In this document: positions 25,840-35,859 of the stretch, one piece after another
How positions within the stretch are numbered: the stretch's first letter is position 1
Layout: every line of letters starts with the position of its first letter
NCBI GenBank assembly: GCA_049325275.1
Contig: JBMOLU010000046.1
Span: 168,859-232,858 of the forward strand
Direction: 5' to 3'
DNA from: CAIQJJ01 sp049325275
GTDB taxonomy: Bacteria; Chloroflexota; Anaerolineae; Anaerolineales; UBA4823
Length of the DNA stretch: 64,000 bases
The notes under the pieces: generated by a model
Seen by the model: only the letters and a program-made list of their open reading frames with translations
Told to the model about the DNA's origin: nothing
Database searches by the model: none
Program-made: the position numbers and the translations under genes

Positions 25840-27457
25840 TGTTGGCATTGCGCTGGATATTGGAACCAGCGGTCTGCGTGCGCAGGCGATCGATCTCTCG
25901 TCGTCGTCTGTTCTTGCGACGGCCGTAACCACGCGCCACCCGTTACCGGGTGCCAACGTAATCGATCACCTTCACTTTGCCCTGGAAATGGGTGTAGAAA
26001 CAGCCGGCGAGGGCATGGCCGAGGCGGTAAATCAGCTCGTTGCATCGCTCCCCATCCAGGCATGCGAGATCGAGCGCCTGGCGGTTTGCGGCAACCCGAC
26101 CCAGCTTTCCCTGTTCCAGAGCAGCGAGATACGCGATCTGGCCTACGCCGGCGAACGTAAGCTCGTGGAACTCGGTGTTACATCTCCCACGCGAGAAGCC
26201 GCCGTTCTGGCGGCCCGCGACCTGCCTGGGCTGCGTTTGGCTCCTCACTGTGAGGTGATTATCCCTCCGGCTGTACGGCATGAAATCGGCGCCGATGCGC
26301 TGGCCCTGCTCATCCAGACCGGCATGCTGGAAAAAGATGAAAACGCCCTGGCAACCGACTATGGCACAAACGCAGAAATTGCGCTCGTTCACCGGGGCCA
26401 GGTGTTTACAGGCTCGACGGCTGCCGGGCCGGCGCTGGAAGGCCAGCAGATTGCTTGTGGTATGTTGGCGATGCCGGGGGCGATCGCCGACCTGGAGGCC
26501 GAACCGCCTTACTTTCGCCTGGCGATTCTCGATGCCGAAATGCACCCAGGTGGTGGGCCACTCGTCGATCTACGAGACGGGCGTATCGTTATGGGCAGCA
26601 GGGTACGGCCAACGGGCATTACGGGTACGGGCACGATTGCCATCTTGAGCCAGGCGCTCGAGGCAGGCCTGGTCGTTCTGCCGAACATCCATACGCCTGA
26701 TGGGCGTCTCCATTTCGGCGAAGAGATCTGGTTTGGCAAAGAAGACCTGTTCGAGGCCGGAAAAGCCATCGGAGCGGTACGCGCCGGCCATATTGCCCTC
26801 TGTCACGAGGCGGGGATCGGCCTGGATGAGATCCCTACCGCCTATATGGCCGGCGCATCGGGGACGTATGTCGACACAGTCAAGGCCCAACGGCTTGGCC
26901 TGGTTCCGCCTCGGGTGAAAACAATTTATCAGGTGGGGAACACCTCGCTGGCGATGGCGAGGGACCTGGTAAAGGACCCACGCAAACTCGATCAAATGAG
27001 CGCTCTTGCCGAACGTTTGCGGCAAAGCCATTGCATGTTTGCCACATCGAAGGCTTTTGGACAGGCCTACTTGCTCGAGCTTTCCTTCTGGGGTGAGGGG
27101 ATGCCGATATCCATGTACCGGAAGTTCTTGAAGCGTTACGGTTTGCCAGCACTGCCGGAGATCGATGGCATGCCCAACGTGGCCCGCCTGGTCGAACGCG
27201 ACATTCCTGACCTGGGCCAGATGGGCTTGACGATTGTTACCGATATTGGCAGGCGGTCGCATGCAAGCTTCGATGGTTGCATTGCTTGCATGGACTGCGT
27301 AACGGCCTGCCCTGAAAATGCGCTTTCGCTTGCGAGCGATGAAACGCCCACCCGGTTTGGGTTGTACCATTCGTTGTGTGCCGGAATGGCCTGCCGGCGT
27401 TGTGAGCGCAGTTGCCCTGAACGTATATTCGATTTGAGACGATTCTTTTGCCCATGA
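25829..27457 (+). CDS. ramA: RamA-type ATP-dependent reductive activator of corrinoid proteins
   Basis: 542 aa. An ASKHA-like DUF4445/COG3894 body (GIALDIGTSGLRAQAIDL, ALATDYGTNAEIALV, YMAGASGTYVDT) is followed by a C-terminal ferredoxin part with CIACMDCVTACP and CAGMACRRCERSCP, two [4Fe-4S] motifs. This is the RamA layout of methanogens. Related bacterial activators usually carry an N-terminal [2Fe-2S] domain. It would reduce inactive Co(II) MtaC to Co(I) with ATP. It overlaps mtaB by 11 bases, so the two are translationally linked. Confidence 0.87.
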   Translation: MASSVGIALDIGTSGLRAQAIDLSSSSVLATAVTTRHPLPGANVIDHLHFALEMGVETAGEGMAEAVNQLVASLPIQACEIERLAVCGNPTQLSLFQSSEIRDLAYAGERKLVELGVTSPTREAAVLAARDLPGLRLAPHCEVIIPPAVRHEIGADALALLIQTGMLEKDENALATDYGTNAEIALVHRGQVFTGSTAAGPALEGQQIACGMLAMPGAIADLEAEPPYFRLAILDAEMHPGGGPLVDLRDGRIVMGSRVRPTGITGTGTIAILSQALEAGLVVLPNIHTPDGRLHFGEEIWFGKEDLFEAGKAIGAVRAGHIALCHEAGIGLDEIPTAYMAGASGTYVDTVKAQRLGLVPPRVKTIYQVGNTSLAMARDLVKDPRKLDQMSALAERLRQSHCMFATSKAFGQAYLLELSFWGEGMPISMYRKFLKRYGLPALPEIDGMPNVARLVERDIPDLGQMGLTIVTDIGRRSHASFDGCIACMDCVTACPENALSLASDETPTRFGLYHSLCAGMACRRCERSCPERIFDLRRFFCP

Positions 27458-28215
27458 GCGTGATCGGGATTATCACCTGTGAAATCTTGGAGCTTGAGTT
27501 TGCCCACCTGTTGACCGGCGACAGCGAGGTGGAACAGATCACGATTCTCGAAGATCGCCGCGCGGCACGATTCATCGAGGCTCTTGAAGCAGGCGGCAAC
27601 CGCAGTTTTCGCTGCATTCCTCATATCAAGGGATTTCTTCGTGAGCCGTCGGATCGGATCGAGGTTTTGGTGCGTGTCCTGGAGTTTGCCCTGCACCGCA
27701 AAAAGGAAATTCTGCAGCAGGCCCTGGTGCGCGCTGCACATGAATTAAGCGCCTCTGTGGACGCAATTCTTTTGGGATATGGCCTGTGCGGCAGCGCCCT
27801 CGACCATCCGGCCGAGTTATTAGGCGTTCGCGTTCCTGTTTTCATTCCCATGGACCGAGATCATCCTGTGGACGACTGTGTGGGACTGCTGCTTGGCGGG
27901 CGAAGTTGTTACTACGCCGAACAGCGTCAGGCGCCCGGAACTTTTTTTATGATTCCGGGCTGGACGCATCACTGGAGAAGGATATTCGGTGAAGATTTTT
28001 GCGGCGCAGACCCCGATACGGCGCGCAGGCTGTTCGCTCACTATGAGCGTTCTTTGTTGGTTCTGACCCCGGTTCTGCCCGAGGCCGTAATGAGGCGAAA
28101 CGCCGAAGAATTCAACCAACTGTTTGGCGTCCGTGTAGAAACACGGCAGGGAACCTTGACGCTACTTGAAGAAGCCTGGAGTGCGGCGAAAACGTGTCTC
28201 CAACAGGAAAGCTGA
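27454..28215 (+). CDS. DUF1638-type protein of the corrinoid operon
   Basis: 253 aa, resembling DUF1638 proteins that recur beside corrinoid methyltransferase genes in methanogens and acetogens. Visible elements are IGIITCEILELEF, LLGYGLCGSAL (possible Cys ligand or nucleophile) and CVGLLLGGRSCYY. No membrane segment. The start ATGA overlaps the ramA stop; a TTG six bases earlier is less likely. Function is not established; a role in corrinoid loading or activation is an inference from context. Confidence 0.75.
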   Translation: MSVIGIITCEILELEFAHLLTGDSEVEQITILEDRRAARFIEALEAGGNRSFRCIPHIKGFLREPSDRIEVLVRVLEFALHRKKEILQQALVRAAHELSASVDAILLGYGLCGSALDHPAELLGVRVPVFIPMDRDHPVDDCVGLLLGGRSCYYAEQRQAPGTFFMIPGWTHHWRRIFGEDFCGADPDTARRLFAHYERSLLVLTPVLPEAVMRRNAEEFNQLFGVRVETRQGTLTLLEEAWSAAKTCLQQES

Positions 28216-28248
28216 CCGGCCGTTTTTCCCATCTTGTGAGGTGACCCA

Positions 28249-31200
28249 ATGTTCAAGCTGTCCAAACAAAAACTGGCAACGCTGCCTTGCCTGTACGACG
28301 GGCCTGACTTTCTGATTTATCGTTTGGATGTGGGTGTGTACGGTCGGCCCGCCGTACTCAAGCTTTGCAGGCATGAGGTCCCCACACCTCTGCAGCAGGC
28401 CCATCTGGCCAATGAGTACGAAATGACCAAAGACCTGGATGTACCGGGCGTTCGCCGTGCGTACGAAAGGGCCATCATCGATGGCCGCCCGGCCCTGATC
28501 TTGGCGTACGTCGAGGGCCAGACGCTCAAAAAGGCATTTGTAGCCCAACGGCGAAGTCTGGCAGCGCTGTTGACCACCGGGGTCTCGATCGCCCACATCT
28601 TAGGTGAGATTCACCAACGAAATATCATCCATAAAAATATCAATAGCGAGAACATTCTGGTGAGTGATCCAGATTTGACAGCCAACCTGCTTGATTTCAG
28701 CGTCGCTTCTTATGCCTACTTGCAAACGCGCCACCAGAATAACGTCGAAACGTTGGGCGGTATGCTTGCATACGTTTCACCAGAACAGACCGGACGGACC
28801 AACCGTCCACTCGATTACCGTACAGATTTTTACTCGTTGGGGGTGACGCTGTACGAAATGCTGACCGGGAAGCTTCCGTTCGATACCGGCGATCCGGCCG
28901 AACTGATTCATTTTCACATCGCCAAAACCCCAAAACCGGCTTGCGAGGTAAACCCTGACATTCCACCGGCGCTTTCCGACATCATACAGAAACTGATGGC
29001 GAAAAGCCCGGAAGGCCGCTATCAGTCGGCTTACGGCTTGAAAGCCGATTTCGAAAGATGCCTGGCGCAACTGGAATCGTCAGGGGTGATCAAGGCCTTT
29101 CCACTGGCGCAGGACGATTTTTCGGGCCGGCTTCAGATTCCCAGCAAGCTGTATGGCCTGGAAGAAGAATATCTTACGTTGAAGCAAGCCTTCGAATTTG
29201 TGAGCAAAAGCTCACGCGAGGTCGTGTTGATTTCAGGGGAGCCAGGGGTTGGAAAATCATCCCTTGCCAGGGAGCTGCGCCAGGTGGTTATGGAACGCGG
29301 CGGGTATTTTGTCGAAGGGAAGTGCGATCAGTTCCAACAAAACGTGCCTTATTACGGGCTGACTCAGGTATTTACTGCCCTGGTCGGCCAGCTCCTTACG
29401 AAGAGTGGAGAACGGCTGGCGCGTTGCAAGAAGGACATTTTGCAGGCCGTCGGTCATAGGGGGAAAATGTTGCTCGATGTCATTCCCAACCTGGCGTTGA
29501 TTATTGGCCCGCAAGATGCCGTTCAAAACGTCAGCCCCGGCGAGGCGCAGCACACGTTCAACAACCTCTTTCAGAGCTTCGTACACGTCATCGCACAAAA
29601 GGAACATCCCCTTGTCGTCTTCCTGGATAATTTGCAGTGGGTGGACGCTGCCTCGTTGAACCTGCTGCGTTTCCTGATGGCAAGCACGGAAAATCAGTAT
29701 TTGCTCTTGATCGGCGCCTACCGGGACGATGAAGTGGTGGCTTCGCACCCTTTGCTTTCGATGATCAAGGAGATGAAACAAGAAAAAACCGTCATCAACG
29801 AAATCCGCCTCCACCACTTTTCCAGGCTTACGCTCGAACGGCTGGTCGCCGATACCTTGCAATGTGAACCCGGCTATGTGCGGCCACTGGCAGACCTGGT
29901 TTACGAAAAGACCGGGGGCAATCCTTTCTTCGTAAACGAGTTTCTGAACGCCGCTTACCAGGAAGGGGAGCTTCGCTTTGACTTCGGTGTCCGGCAGTGG
30001 CGATGGGACGATGTTCGCATCCGGGAAAAGAAGATTCCCGACAACATGGCTGCACTGATGACGGCCAAGATCGAAAACCTGCCGGAAGCCAGCAGGCAGA
30101 TGTTGGCGCTGTCCGCCTGTATTGGGAATGCCTTCAGGCTCCAGACGCTTGTTTCGATTGCCGATCAACCCGTCACCATTATTTTCGAGCACCTTCGCGC
30201 CGGAATTGAAGATGGCTTTCTGCTCCCGCCGGAGAATTATGAGTTCTTGCTGACGCTTGATGACGCACAAAAGCTTGAAGCGGGCGCCGTTTTCGAGTTC
30301 CTGGATGATCGTATTCGCCAGGCCTTCTATTCGCTGGCCAGCAGGAGGCAACGCCGGCTGATTTACCTGGCTATCGGGCGCTTGCTGTTGCAGGAGATGG
30401 ATGAAAAGCAACTGGAAGAGCAAATCTTCGATGTTACCGGGCGGCTCAATGAGGGCTTCCAATACATCCACGACGAGCGGGAAATCCTTAAGTTGGCGGA
30501 ATTGAATTTAATTGCCGGGCGTAAAGCCAAAAACTCTGCCGCTTACAAAACGGCCGTTTGGTATCTGAGCATGGGAATCGGGATGCTGCCGGCTCAAACC
30601 AAGTGGAGCCAGCACTTCGATCTGACTTCGAGCTTGTACGCGGTTGCTGCAGAAGCAGAATACTTGAACAGTACCTTTGAACGGGCCGAACAGTTGGCGA
30701 AAGAGGGGCTTCTCCATTGCGAAGCGGTCTTGGAAAAGATCGGGTTTTACCAGCTCTTGATGCTGGTCTACACGGCCCAAAATCGCAGCGCGGCTGCGCT
30801 TCAATCCGGTTTCGAAGCGCTGGCGTTGTTGGATGTGGTGCTGCCCTCCGAAAGCGGCGAGATCGATCGATTTGTGCGCGACATGCGGGCAAAGTACGGC
30901 GCGCAGATTCCTGCGATCGCCGAATTGGCCAAGCGGCCAGAAATGCAAAATCCCGATCATGTGGCTACGATGCACATACTTTCGAAAATGGCGGTGCCGG
31001 CGCATCAGATCAGGCCCGAATTGCTGCCGGTGCTTACACTGACCATGCTTTCCATGACGTTCGAGCACGGCAATTCGCCGTTGACTGCCTTTGCGTACGG
31101 GTGGTACGGCGCGCTTTTGTGCGGTACGTATGCAGCGTGCGAAGCAGGGTATGCCTTTGGCCGACTATCCATCGAAATGCTCGATCTGTATAATGCCACC

Positions 31201-34200
31201 GACCTGCGCACAAAGGTTTCCTATCTCTATAACGTCTTTGTAAGGCCCTGGCGTGAGCACGTTCGAGAGACGGTCGAACCTTTGCAGAAAATCTACCGCC
31301 TTGGCAGCGAAGTTGGCGACCTGGATTATGCCTATTTGGGTGCACTGCACAGCTGCAGCCATCTTTTCTTCTCAGGAAGTGAACTGGACCACATCGCCCA
31401 GCAACAGGCGCGCTATCTCGATATTACCGACAAATTCCGGCTTGAATTCTACAGCCACTTTGGGAAAATATGGGGCCAAACGATCTTGAATCTCATCGGA
31501 AAGTGCCAGGATCCGTATCGATTGAAAGGCGATTTGCTGGACGAAGCCGAATGGCTGCCGCTGTGGATCGCCCAAAAGAACAACGTCCTGGTGTTCTGCT
31601 ACTATACCTGCAAGACGTTCCTGCTGTATCTGTTCGGCGACTACCCTGGTGCGCTCGAAACTGCCCGATTGGGTGAAGAATACGGCAAAGGCGGTGAGGG
31701 TTTTGTCTACCAGTCGCTGCATCACTTCATTTACGCTTTGGCGCTGCTAGCAAATTATTCGGCGGCAGAGCCGGCCGGCCGGCAGGAAATTCTTGTGAAA
31801 GTCGATTCGTTGTTGGACAAAATGAGAAGGTGGAGCGAGCAAGCTCCAATGAATTTTCAGCACAAGGCCGATTTGATCGAGGCTGAAAAGGCTCGTATCC
31901 AGGGGCAAGTTGGTGAGGCAATTGAACTGTATGGCCGGGCGATCCAGGGCGCCCGAGAGCACGGGTACATTCACGAAGAAGCCCTGGCGTATGAATGCGA
32001 AGCGGCGTTCTACCTGGCGTTAGGCAGAGAAGATTTTGCCCAGTTCAGCCTGACGAAAGCGCGTGATGGTTATCGAACGTGGGGTGCAACGCGCAAAGTG
32101 GAAAACCTGAAGAAACGCCATCCTTATCTGTTAACGACTGTCGAGCCCAATACGGAAGAAGAAAAAGCGCTCGCCGATGTGGGATCGTTGGCGACTTTTC
32201 CCTTGGCCAGATCGCTGGATACGGCCGCCATCCTCAAAGTTTCTCAAACGCTTTCACAGGAAGTGCGCCTGGAGAGCCTGCTGGAAAAAGTGATCCGTAT
32301 TGTGATGGAGAATGCCGGCGCCGAGAAAGGCATTTTGATCGCCAACGAAGAAAGCGCGCTGCTCGTCCAGGCAAGCGGTCAGCTAGGGCAGGAATCGGTC
32401 GAAACGATGCAGGCGATCCCGATCGAAGACAGCAAGGAACTTCCGCTTTCTGTGGTGAACTACGTCGCACGGACGCAAGCGCCAGCCGTTCTGAACGATG
32501 CCCTTCACGACAGCGCCTTTTCCTCCGATCCCTACATCGCCACACAGCGCCCAAAATCGCTCTTGTGTCTGCCGATTGTTCACAAAAGCAAGCTTTTGGG
32601 GCTTTTGTACCTGGAAAACAGCCTGATTGCGAACGCTTTTACACAGGATCGGCTGGAACTGCTGCATATTCTCTCTTCACAGGCGGCTATTTCGCTTGAA
32701 AACGCGCGGCTTTATGCAAACCTGGAGAATAAGATTGGCGAGTTGAATGAGATTCAGAACGCGCTTTCCATTCGGGTGCGCTATGAGGAGGGGCTGTCCG
32801 CTTTCTCGCAAGCGCTTCTGACCGGTGAAGAATCATCGCTGGACGAAGCGCTGAAGCATTTGTTGAGAGCTGCGGGTGTCAGCCGGGTTTATATTTTCGA
32901 GAACTTCACCGATGCCGTGGATGGCTTGTGTATGCGCCAGCTATACGAAGCGTGTGCGGCTGGCATAAAGCCTCAAATCGATAACCCAATTTTGCAACAC
33001 ACACCTTACCGGGACGGTTTTGAGGCTTTTATCGAACCACTGACATTGGGTGAACCGATCGTTGGGTTGACCGCCGACCTTCCGCCGGGCGTGCGTCAAT
33101 TCCTGGCGGAACAGGACATCCTCTCGCTCCTGCTCTTACCGATCCATGTCACTGAAGGCTGGTACGGGTTCATCGGTTTCGACGACACGCTAGAGTCGCG
33201 CCACTGGAGCGAGCAGGATATTCGCCTGCTGCGTACGGCGGCCGGGATCATTGCCAACCACATCGAACGCAAGCTTGCCATCGTTGCCGCCGCCGAAGCC
33301 GAAAAAGCCCAGGCCGTGGCGGCCACCGAAACCGAAAAAGCACGCGCCGTTGCAGATGCCCAGGCCGAAAAAGCAACCGCGCTGAACACCCTGAACGTGA
33401 TCAGCCGGCAGTTAACCGGCATACTCGATCTCAAAGACTTGCTTCACCAGGTTGTTACGCAAACAAAAGAAACCTTCAATTATTACCACGTACAAATCTT
33501 TCTGCTCGATGAGGCGAAAGCGCACCTGGCCGTTGTTGAAAGTTATGGGAAAGCGGGCGCTGAAATGAAGCGCAGCGGCCATCGCTTTGCCATCGACGCG
33601 CCCCAAAGCCTGGTGGCTCAGGCCGCCCGCGAAAAACGCGTCGTCACGATACCCGACGTCGAACTGGAGCCTAACTGGAAGTACAATCCCATCTTGCCCG
33701 ATACCCGCGCCGAAACGGTCATTCCCATTATCTCGGATGAAGAGATCGTCGGGGTTCTCGACGTTCAGTCGGATCGGGTTGCAGGAATCAGCGAGAGCGA
33801 TGTCAGCCTGTTGCGTTCGCTTGCCAACCAGGTGGCCGTTGCCTTGATCAACGCCCGCCTGTTCGAGGAAGCCAGGCAGGCGAAAGAAGGCGCGGAAAGC
33901 GCCCGGCGTGCAGCCGAAGCCGCCAATCGCGCCAAGAGTGAGTTCCTGGCAAACATGAGTCACGAATTCCGCACCCCGCTGAACGGCATTCTTGGTTACA
34001 CACAGATTCTCAAGCGCGATAGCAAGTTGTCGGAAGCCCAGGACAACTGCCTGAACATCATCTACGATAGTGGCCAACACTTGCTTACGCTGATCAATGA
34101 CGTGTTGGATCTGGCCAAGATCGAAGCCCGCAAGATGGAATTGCAAATCACCGATATTCACCTTCCCGGCCTGGTACAGAGCGTTGCCGGTATCGCCCGC

Positions 34201-35316
34201 GTGTTATCGGAAAAGAAAGCGTTGAGCTTCGAAAGCCAGGTCGATCGCTTGCTGCCGGAGGGTGTCCAGGGCGATGAAAAACGGCTACGCCAGGTGTTGA
34301 TCAACCTGCTCAACAATGCGGTCAAGTTTACGTCTGCCGGTGGAGTCGTGTTGAAGGTGACGCGCGTGCGTGAGGACAGCGCTCAAAACGTCGTCACGAT
34401 CCGCTTCACAATCGAAGACACCGGCATGGGTATTCCGCCCGATCAGCTGGAAAAGATATTTCAGCCCTTCGAAAGGGCGCGTGAATACGTGCGCAAAATC
34501 GAAGGAACGGGCCTGGGACTGCCGATCAGCCGCCAATTGGTGGAGATGATGGGCGGACAGTTGCAGGTACAAAGCACGGTTGGCGAAGGCAGTATCTTCT
34601 GGTTCGAACTCGAAATGCCTCTGGCGGTTGGTGATGTCTCGACGGCAAAGCAGGATTACCAGTTGATTACCGGGTACAAAGGCCGCCGCTTGAAGGTTTT
34701 GATCGTCGACGATAAGGTATACAACCGTTCGTTCTTGCTGAACTTGCTGGTGCCCATCGGATTCGAATGCAGTGAAGCCGCCAGTGGCGATGAGGCGATC
34801 GAGCAGGCCACGCTTGTCAGGCCGGACATCATCATCATGGACCTGGTCATGCCGGTAAAAACAGGCTTCGAAGCCACGCAAGAGATCCGTCACAACCCCG
34901 ATTTACAGGACACGTTCATCATCGCCTCTTCGGCCAGCGTGTTCGACGAACACCGCCAGCAAAGCATGTTGGCAGGGTGTAACGTATTTTTGCCCAAGCC
35001 CATCGAGGTAGACAACCTTTTCGGCCTGTTCGAAGAACACATGGCCCTGGAATGGACCTTCGTCCAGCCAGAAGGGAAGAAGGAGGAGCCGCAGCCCGAG
35101 GCCGATGGCCCTGTGGTTGCGCCGCCGCCCGAAAAATTGAAAATTTTGTACGACCTGGCCATGAAAGGCAATATGCCCGAACTGATAGCGCAGGCGGCTT
35201 CTCTGGAAGCGCTCGACGAACGTTACAAGCCGTTTGGGCACAAGCTGCGTCAACTGGCGCGTAGCTACGATGATGAGTTGATCCTGGAAATGGTAGAGCG
35301 TTTCATGGAGACGTAA
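28249..35316 (+). CDS. giant pseudokinase-AAA-GAF hybrid histidine kinase
   Basis: 2355 aa, soluble. A Ser/Thr-kinase-like domain (~10-275) keeps the ATP Lys (AVLKL, ~38) and SPEQ/GRTNRPLDYRTDFYSLGV region, but the catalytic loop reads IIHKNINSEN (Asp replaced by Asn ~130) and DFG is DFS (~149-151). An AAA_16 ATPase follows (Walker A GEPGVGKSS ~328, Walker B VVFLDNLQWVD ~455), then a long helical TPR-like region (~700-1280), three GAF-like domains (~1310-1490, ~1510-1660, ~1710-1870) with coiled coils, HisKA (MSHEFRTPLNG ~1905), HATPase (NNAVKFT, GTGLGLPIS), REC (VLIVDD, IIMDLVMP, LPKP) and a C-terminal helical domain shared with two neighbours. It starts 33 bases after DUF1638 with GAGGTGA upstream. 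Such proteins integrate many inputs; the signal here is unknown. Confidence 0.87.
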   Translation: MFKLSKQKLATLPCLYDGPDFLIYRLDVGVYGRPAVLKLCRHEVPTPLQQAHLANEYEMTKDLDVPGVRRAYERAIIDGRPALILAYVEGQTLKKAFVAQRRSLAALLTTGVSIAHILGEIHQRNIIHKNINSENILVSDPDLTANLLDFSVASYAYLQTRHQNNVETLGGMLAYVSPEQTGRTNRPLDYRTDFYSLGVTLYEMLTGKLPFDTGDPAELIHFHIAKTPKPACEVNPDIPPALSDIIQKLMAKSPEGRYQSAYGLKADFERCLAQLESSGVIKAFPLAQDDFSGRLQIPSKLYGLEEEYLTLKQAFEFVSKSSREVVLISGEPGVGKSSLARELRQVVMERGGYFVEGKCDQFQQNVPYYGLTQVFTALVGQLLTKSGERLARCKKDILQAVGHRGKMLLDVIPNLALIIGPQDAVQNVSPGEAQHTFNNLFQSFVHVIAQKEHPLVVFLDNLQWVDAASLNLLRFLMASTENQYLLLIGAYRDDEVVASHPLLSMIKEMKQEKTVINEIRLHHFSRLTLERLVADTLQCEPGYVRPLADLVYEKTGGNPFFVNEFLNAAYQEGELRFDFGVRQWRWDDVRIREKKIPDNMAALMTAKIENLPEASRQMLALSACIGNAFRLQTLVSIADQPVTIIFEHLRAGIEDGFLLPPENYEFLLTLDDAQKLEAGAVFEFLDDRIRQAFYSLASRRQRRLIYLAIGRLLLQEMDEKQLEEQIFDVTGRLNEGFQYIHDEREILKLAELNLIAGRKAKNSAAYKTAVWYLSMGIGMLPAQTKWSQHFDLTSSLYAVAAEAEYLNSTFERAEQLAKEGLLHCEAVLEKIGFYQLLMLVYTAQNRSAAALQSGFEALALLDVVLPSESGEIDRFVRDMRAKYGAQIPAIAELAKRPEMQNPDHVATMHILSKMAVPAHQIRPELLPVLTLTMLSMTFEHGNSPLTAFAYGWYGALLCGTYAACEAGYAFGRLSIEMLDLYNATDLRTKVSYLYNVFVRPWREHVRETVEPLQKIYRLGSEVGDLDYAYLGALHSCSHLFFSGSELDHIAQQQARYLDITDKFRLEFYSHFGKIWGQTILNLIGKCQDPYRLKGDLLDEAEWLPLWIAQKNNVLVFCYYTCKTFLLYLFGDYPGALETARLGEEYGKGGEGFVYQSLHHFIYALALLANYSAAEPAGRQEILVKVDSLLDKMRRWSEQAPMNFQHKADLIEAEKARIQGQVGEAIELYGRAIQGAREHGYIHEEALAYECEAAFYLALGREDFAQFSLTKARDGYRTWGATRKVENLKKRHPYLLTTVEPNTEEEKALADVGSLATFPLARSLDTAAILKVSQTLSQEVRLESLLEKVIRIVMENAGAEKGILIANEESALLVQASGQLGQESVETMQAIPIEDSKELPLSVVNYVARTQAPAVLNDALHDSAFSSDPYIATQRPKSLLCLPIVHKSKLLGLLYLENSLIANAFTQDRLELLHILSSQAAISLENARLYANLENKIGELNEIQNALSIRVRYEEGLSAFSQALLTGEESSLDEALKHLLRAAGVSRVYIFENFTDAVDGLCMRQLYEACAAGIKPQIDNPILQHTPYRDGFEAFIEPLTLGEPIVGLTADLPPGVRQFLAEQDILSLLLLPIHVTEGWYGFIGFDDTLESRHWSEQDIRLLRTAAGIIANHIERKLAIVAAAEAEKAQAVAATETEKARAVADAQAEKATALNTLNVISRQLTGILDLKDLLHQVVTQTKETFNYYHVQIFLLDEAKAHLAVVESYGKAGAEMKRSGHRFAIDAPQSLVAQAAREKRVVTIPDVELEPNWKYNPILPDTRAETVIPIISDEEIVGVLDVQSDRVAGISESDVSLLRSLANQVAVALINARLFEEARQAKEGAESARRAAEAANRAKSEFLANMSHEFRTPLNGILGYTQILKRDSKLSEAQDNCLNIIYDSGQHLLTLINDVLDLAKIEARKMELQITDIHLPGLVQSVAGIARVLSEKKALSFESQVDRLLPEGVQGDEKRLRQVLINLLNNAVKFTSAGGVVLKVTRVREDSAQNVVTIRFTIEDTGMGIPPDQLEKIFQPFERAREYVRKIEGTGLGLPISRQLVEMMGGQLQVQSTVGEGSIFWFELEMPLAVGDVSTAKQDYQLITGYKGRRLKVLIVDDKVYNRSFLLNLLVPIGFECSEAASGDEAIEQATLVRPDIIIMDLVMPVKTGFEATQEIRHNPDLQDTFIIASSASVFDEHRQQSMLAGCNVFLPKPIEVDNLFGLFEEHMALEWTFVQPEGKKEEPQPEADGPVVAPPPEKLKILYDLAMKGNMPELIAQAASLEALDERYKPFGHKLRQLARSYDDELILEMVERFMET

Positions 35317-35318
35317 GA

Positions 35319-35828
35319 ATGGACGAAGCGATGCCCAAACTTGCAGCCCGGCGCTATTCGATTCTGATTGTAGACGATAACCTCACAAACCTGGGCGTGG
35401 TATCAGAATATCTGAAACGCCACGGTTTCGACATCTTGACGGCTCGCAGCGGTGAGGCAGCGCTCAAACGCGTGGCTTATGCCATGCCCGATATCATTCT
35501 CCTGGACGTCATGATGGCCGGCATCAACGGTTTCGAAACCTGCCGCCGGCTCAAAGAAAACGAAAAAACGCGCGCCATCCCGGTGATTTTTATGACCGCC
35601 CTGGCCGATGACGAGAGCAGGCTTAAAGGCTTCGAAGCTGGCGGTGTCGACTACGTGACCAAACCACTACAACAAACTGAAGTCTTGATACGGGTGATGG
35701 TCCATTTGCAGATTCAGGACCTGACAAGCCGTTTGCAAAGGCAAAACGAGGAATTGATGCTTTTGAATCGAGAGCTTGAAGAAAAGAACCGCCTGCTGTT
35801 TGAACGCAGCCATTCCACCGAGCGGTAG
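35319..35828 (+). CDS. single-domain response regulator with coiled-coil tail
   Basis: 169 aa. Receiver (SILIVDDNLTNLGVVSEYL, Asp in DIILLDVMM, Thr in FMTALAD, Lys in VTKPLQ) followed by a short amphipathic coiled coil (RLQRQNEELMLLNRELEEKN). There is no output domain. It begins two bases after the giant kinase and is a close paralogue of the receivers of the next genes, so it probably acts as a shuttle or adaptor in the relay. Confidence 0.9.
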   Translation: MDEAMPKLAARRYSILIVDDNLTNLGVVSEYLKRHGFDILTARSGEAALKRVAYAMPDIILLDVMMAGINGFETCRRLKENEKTRAIPVIFMTALADDESRLKGFEAGGVDYVTKPLQQTEVLIRVMVHLQIQDLTSRLQRQNEELMLLNRELEEKNRLLFERSHSTER

Positions 35829-35859
35829 AGTCTTTGTCCGATTTTTTTGGAGAGAAGCG

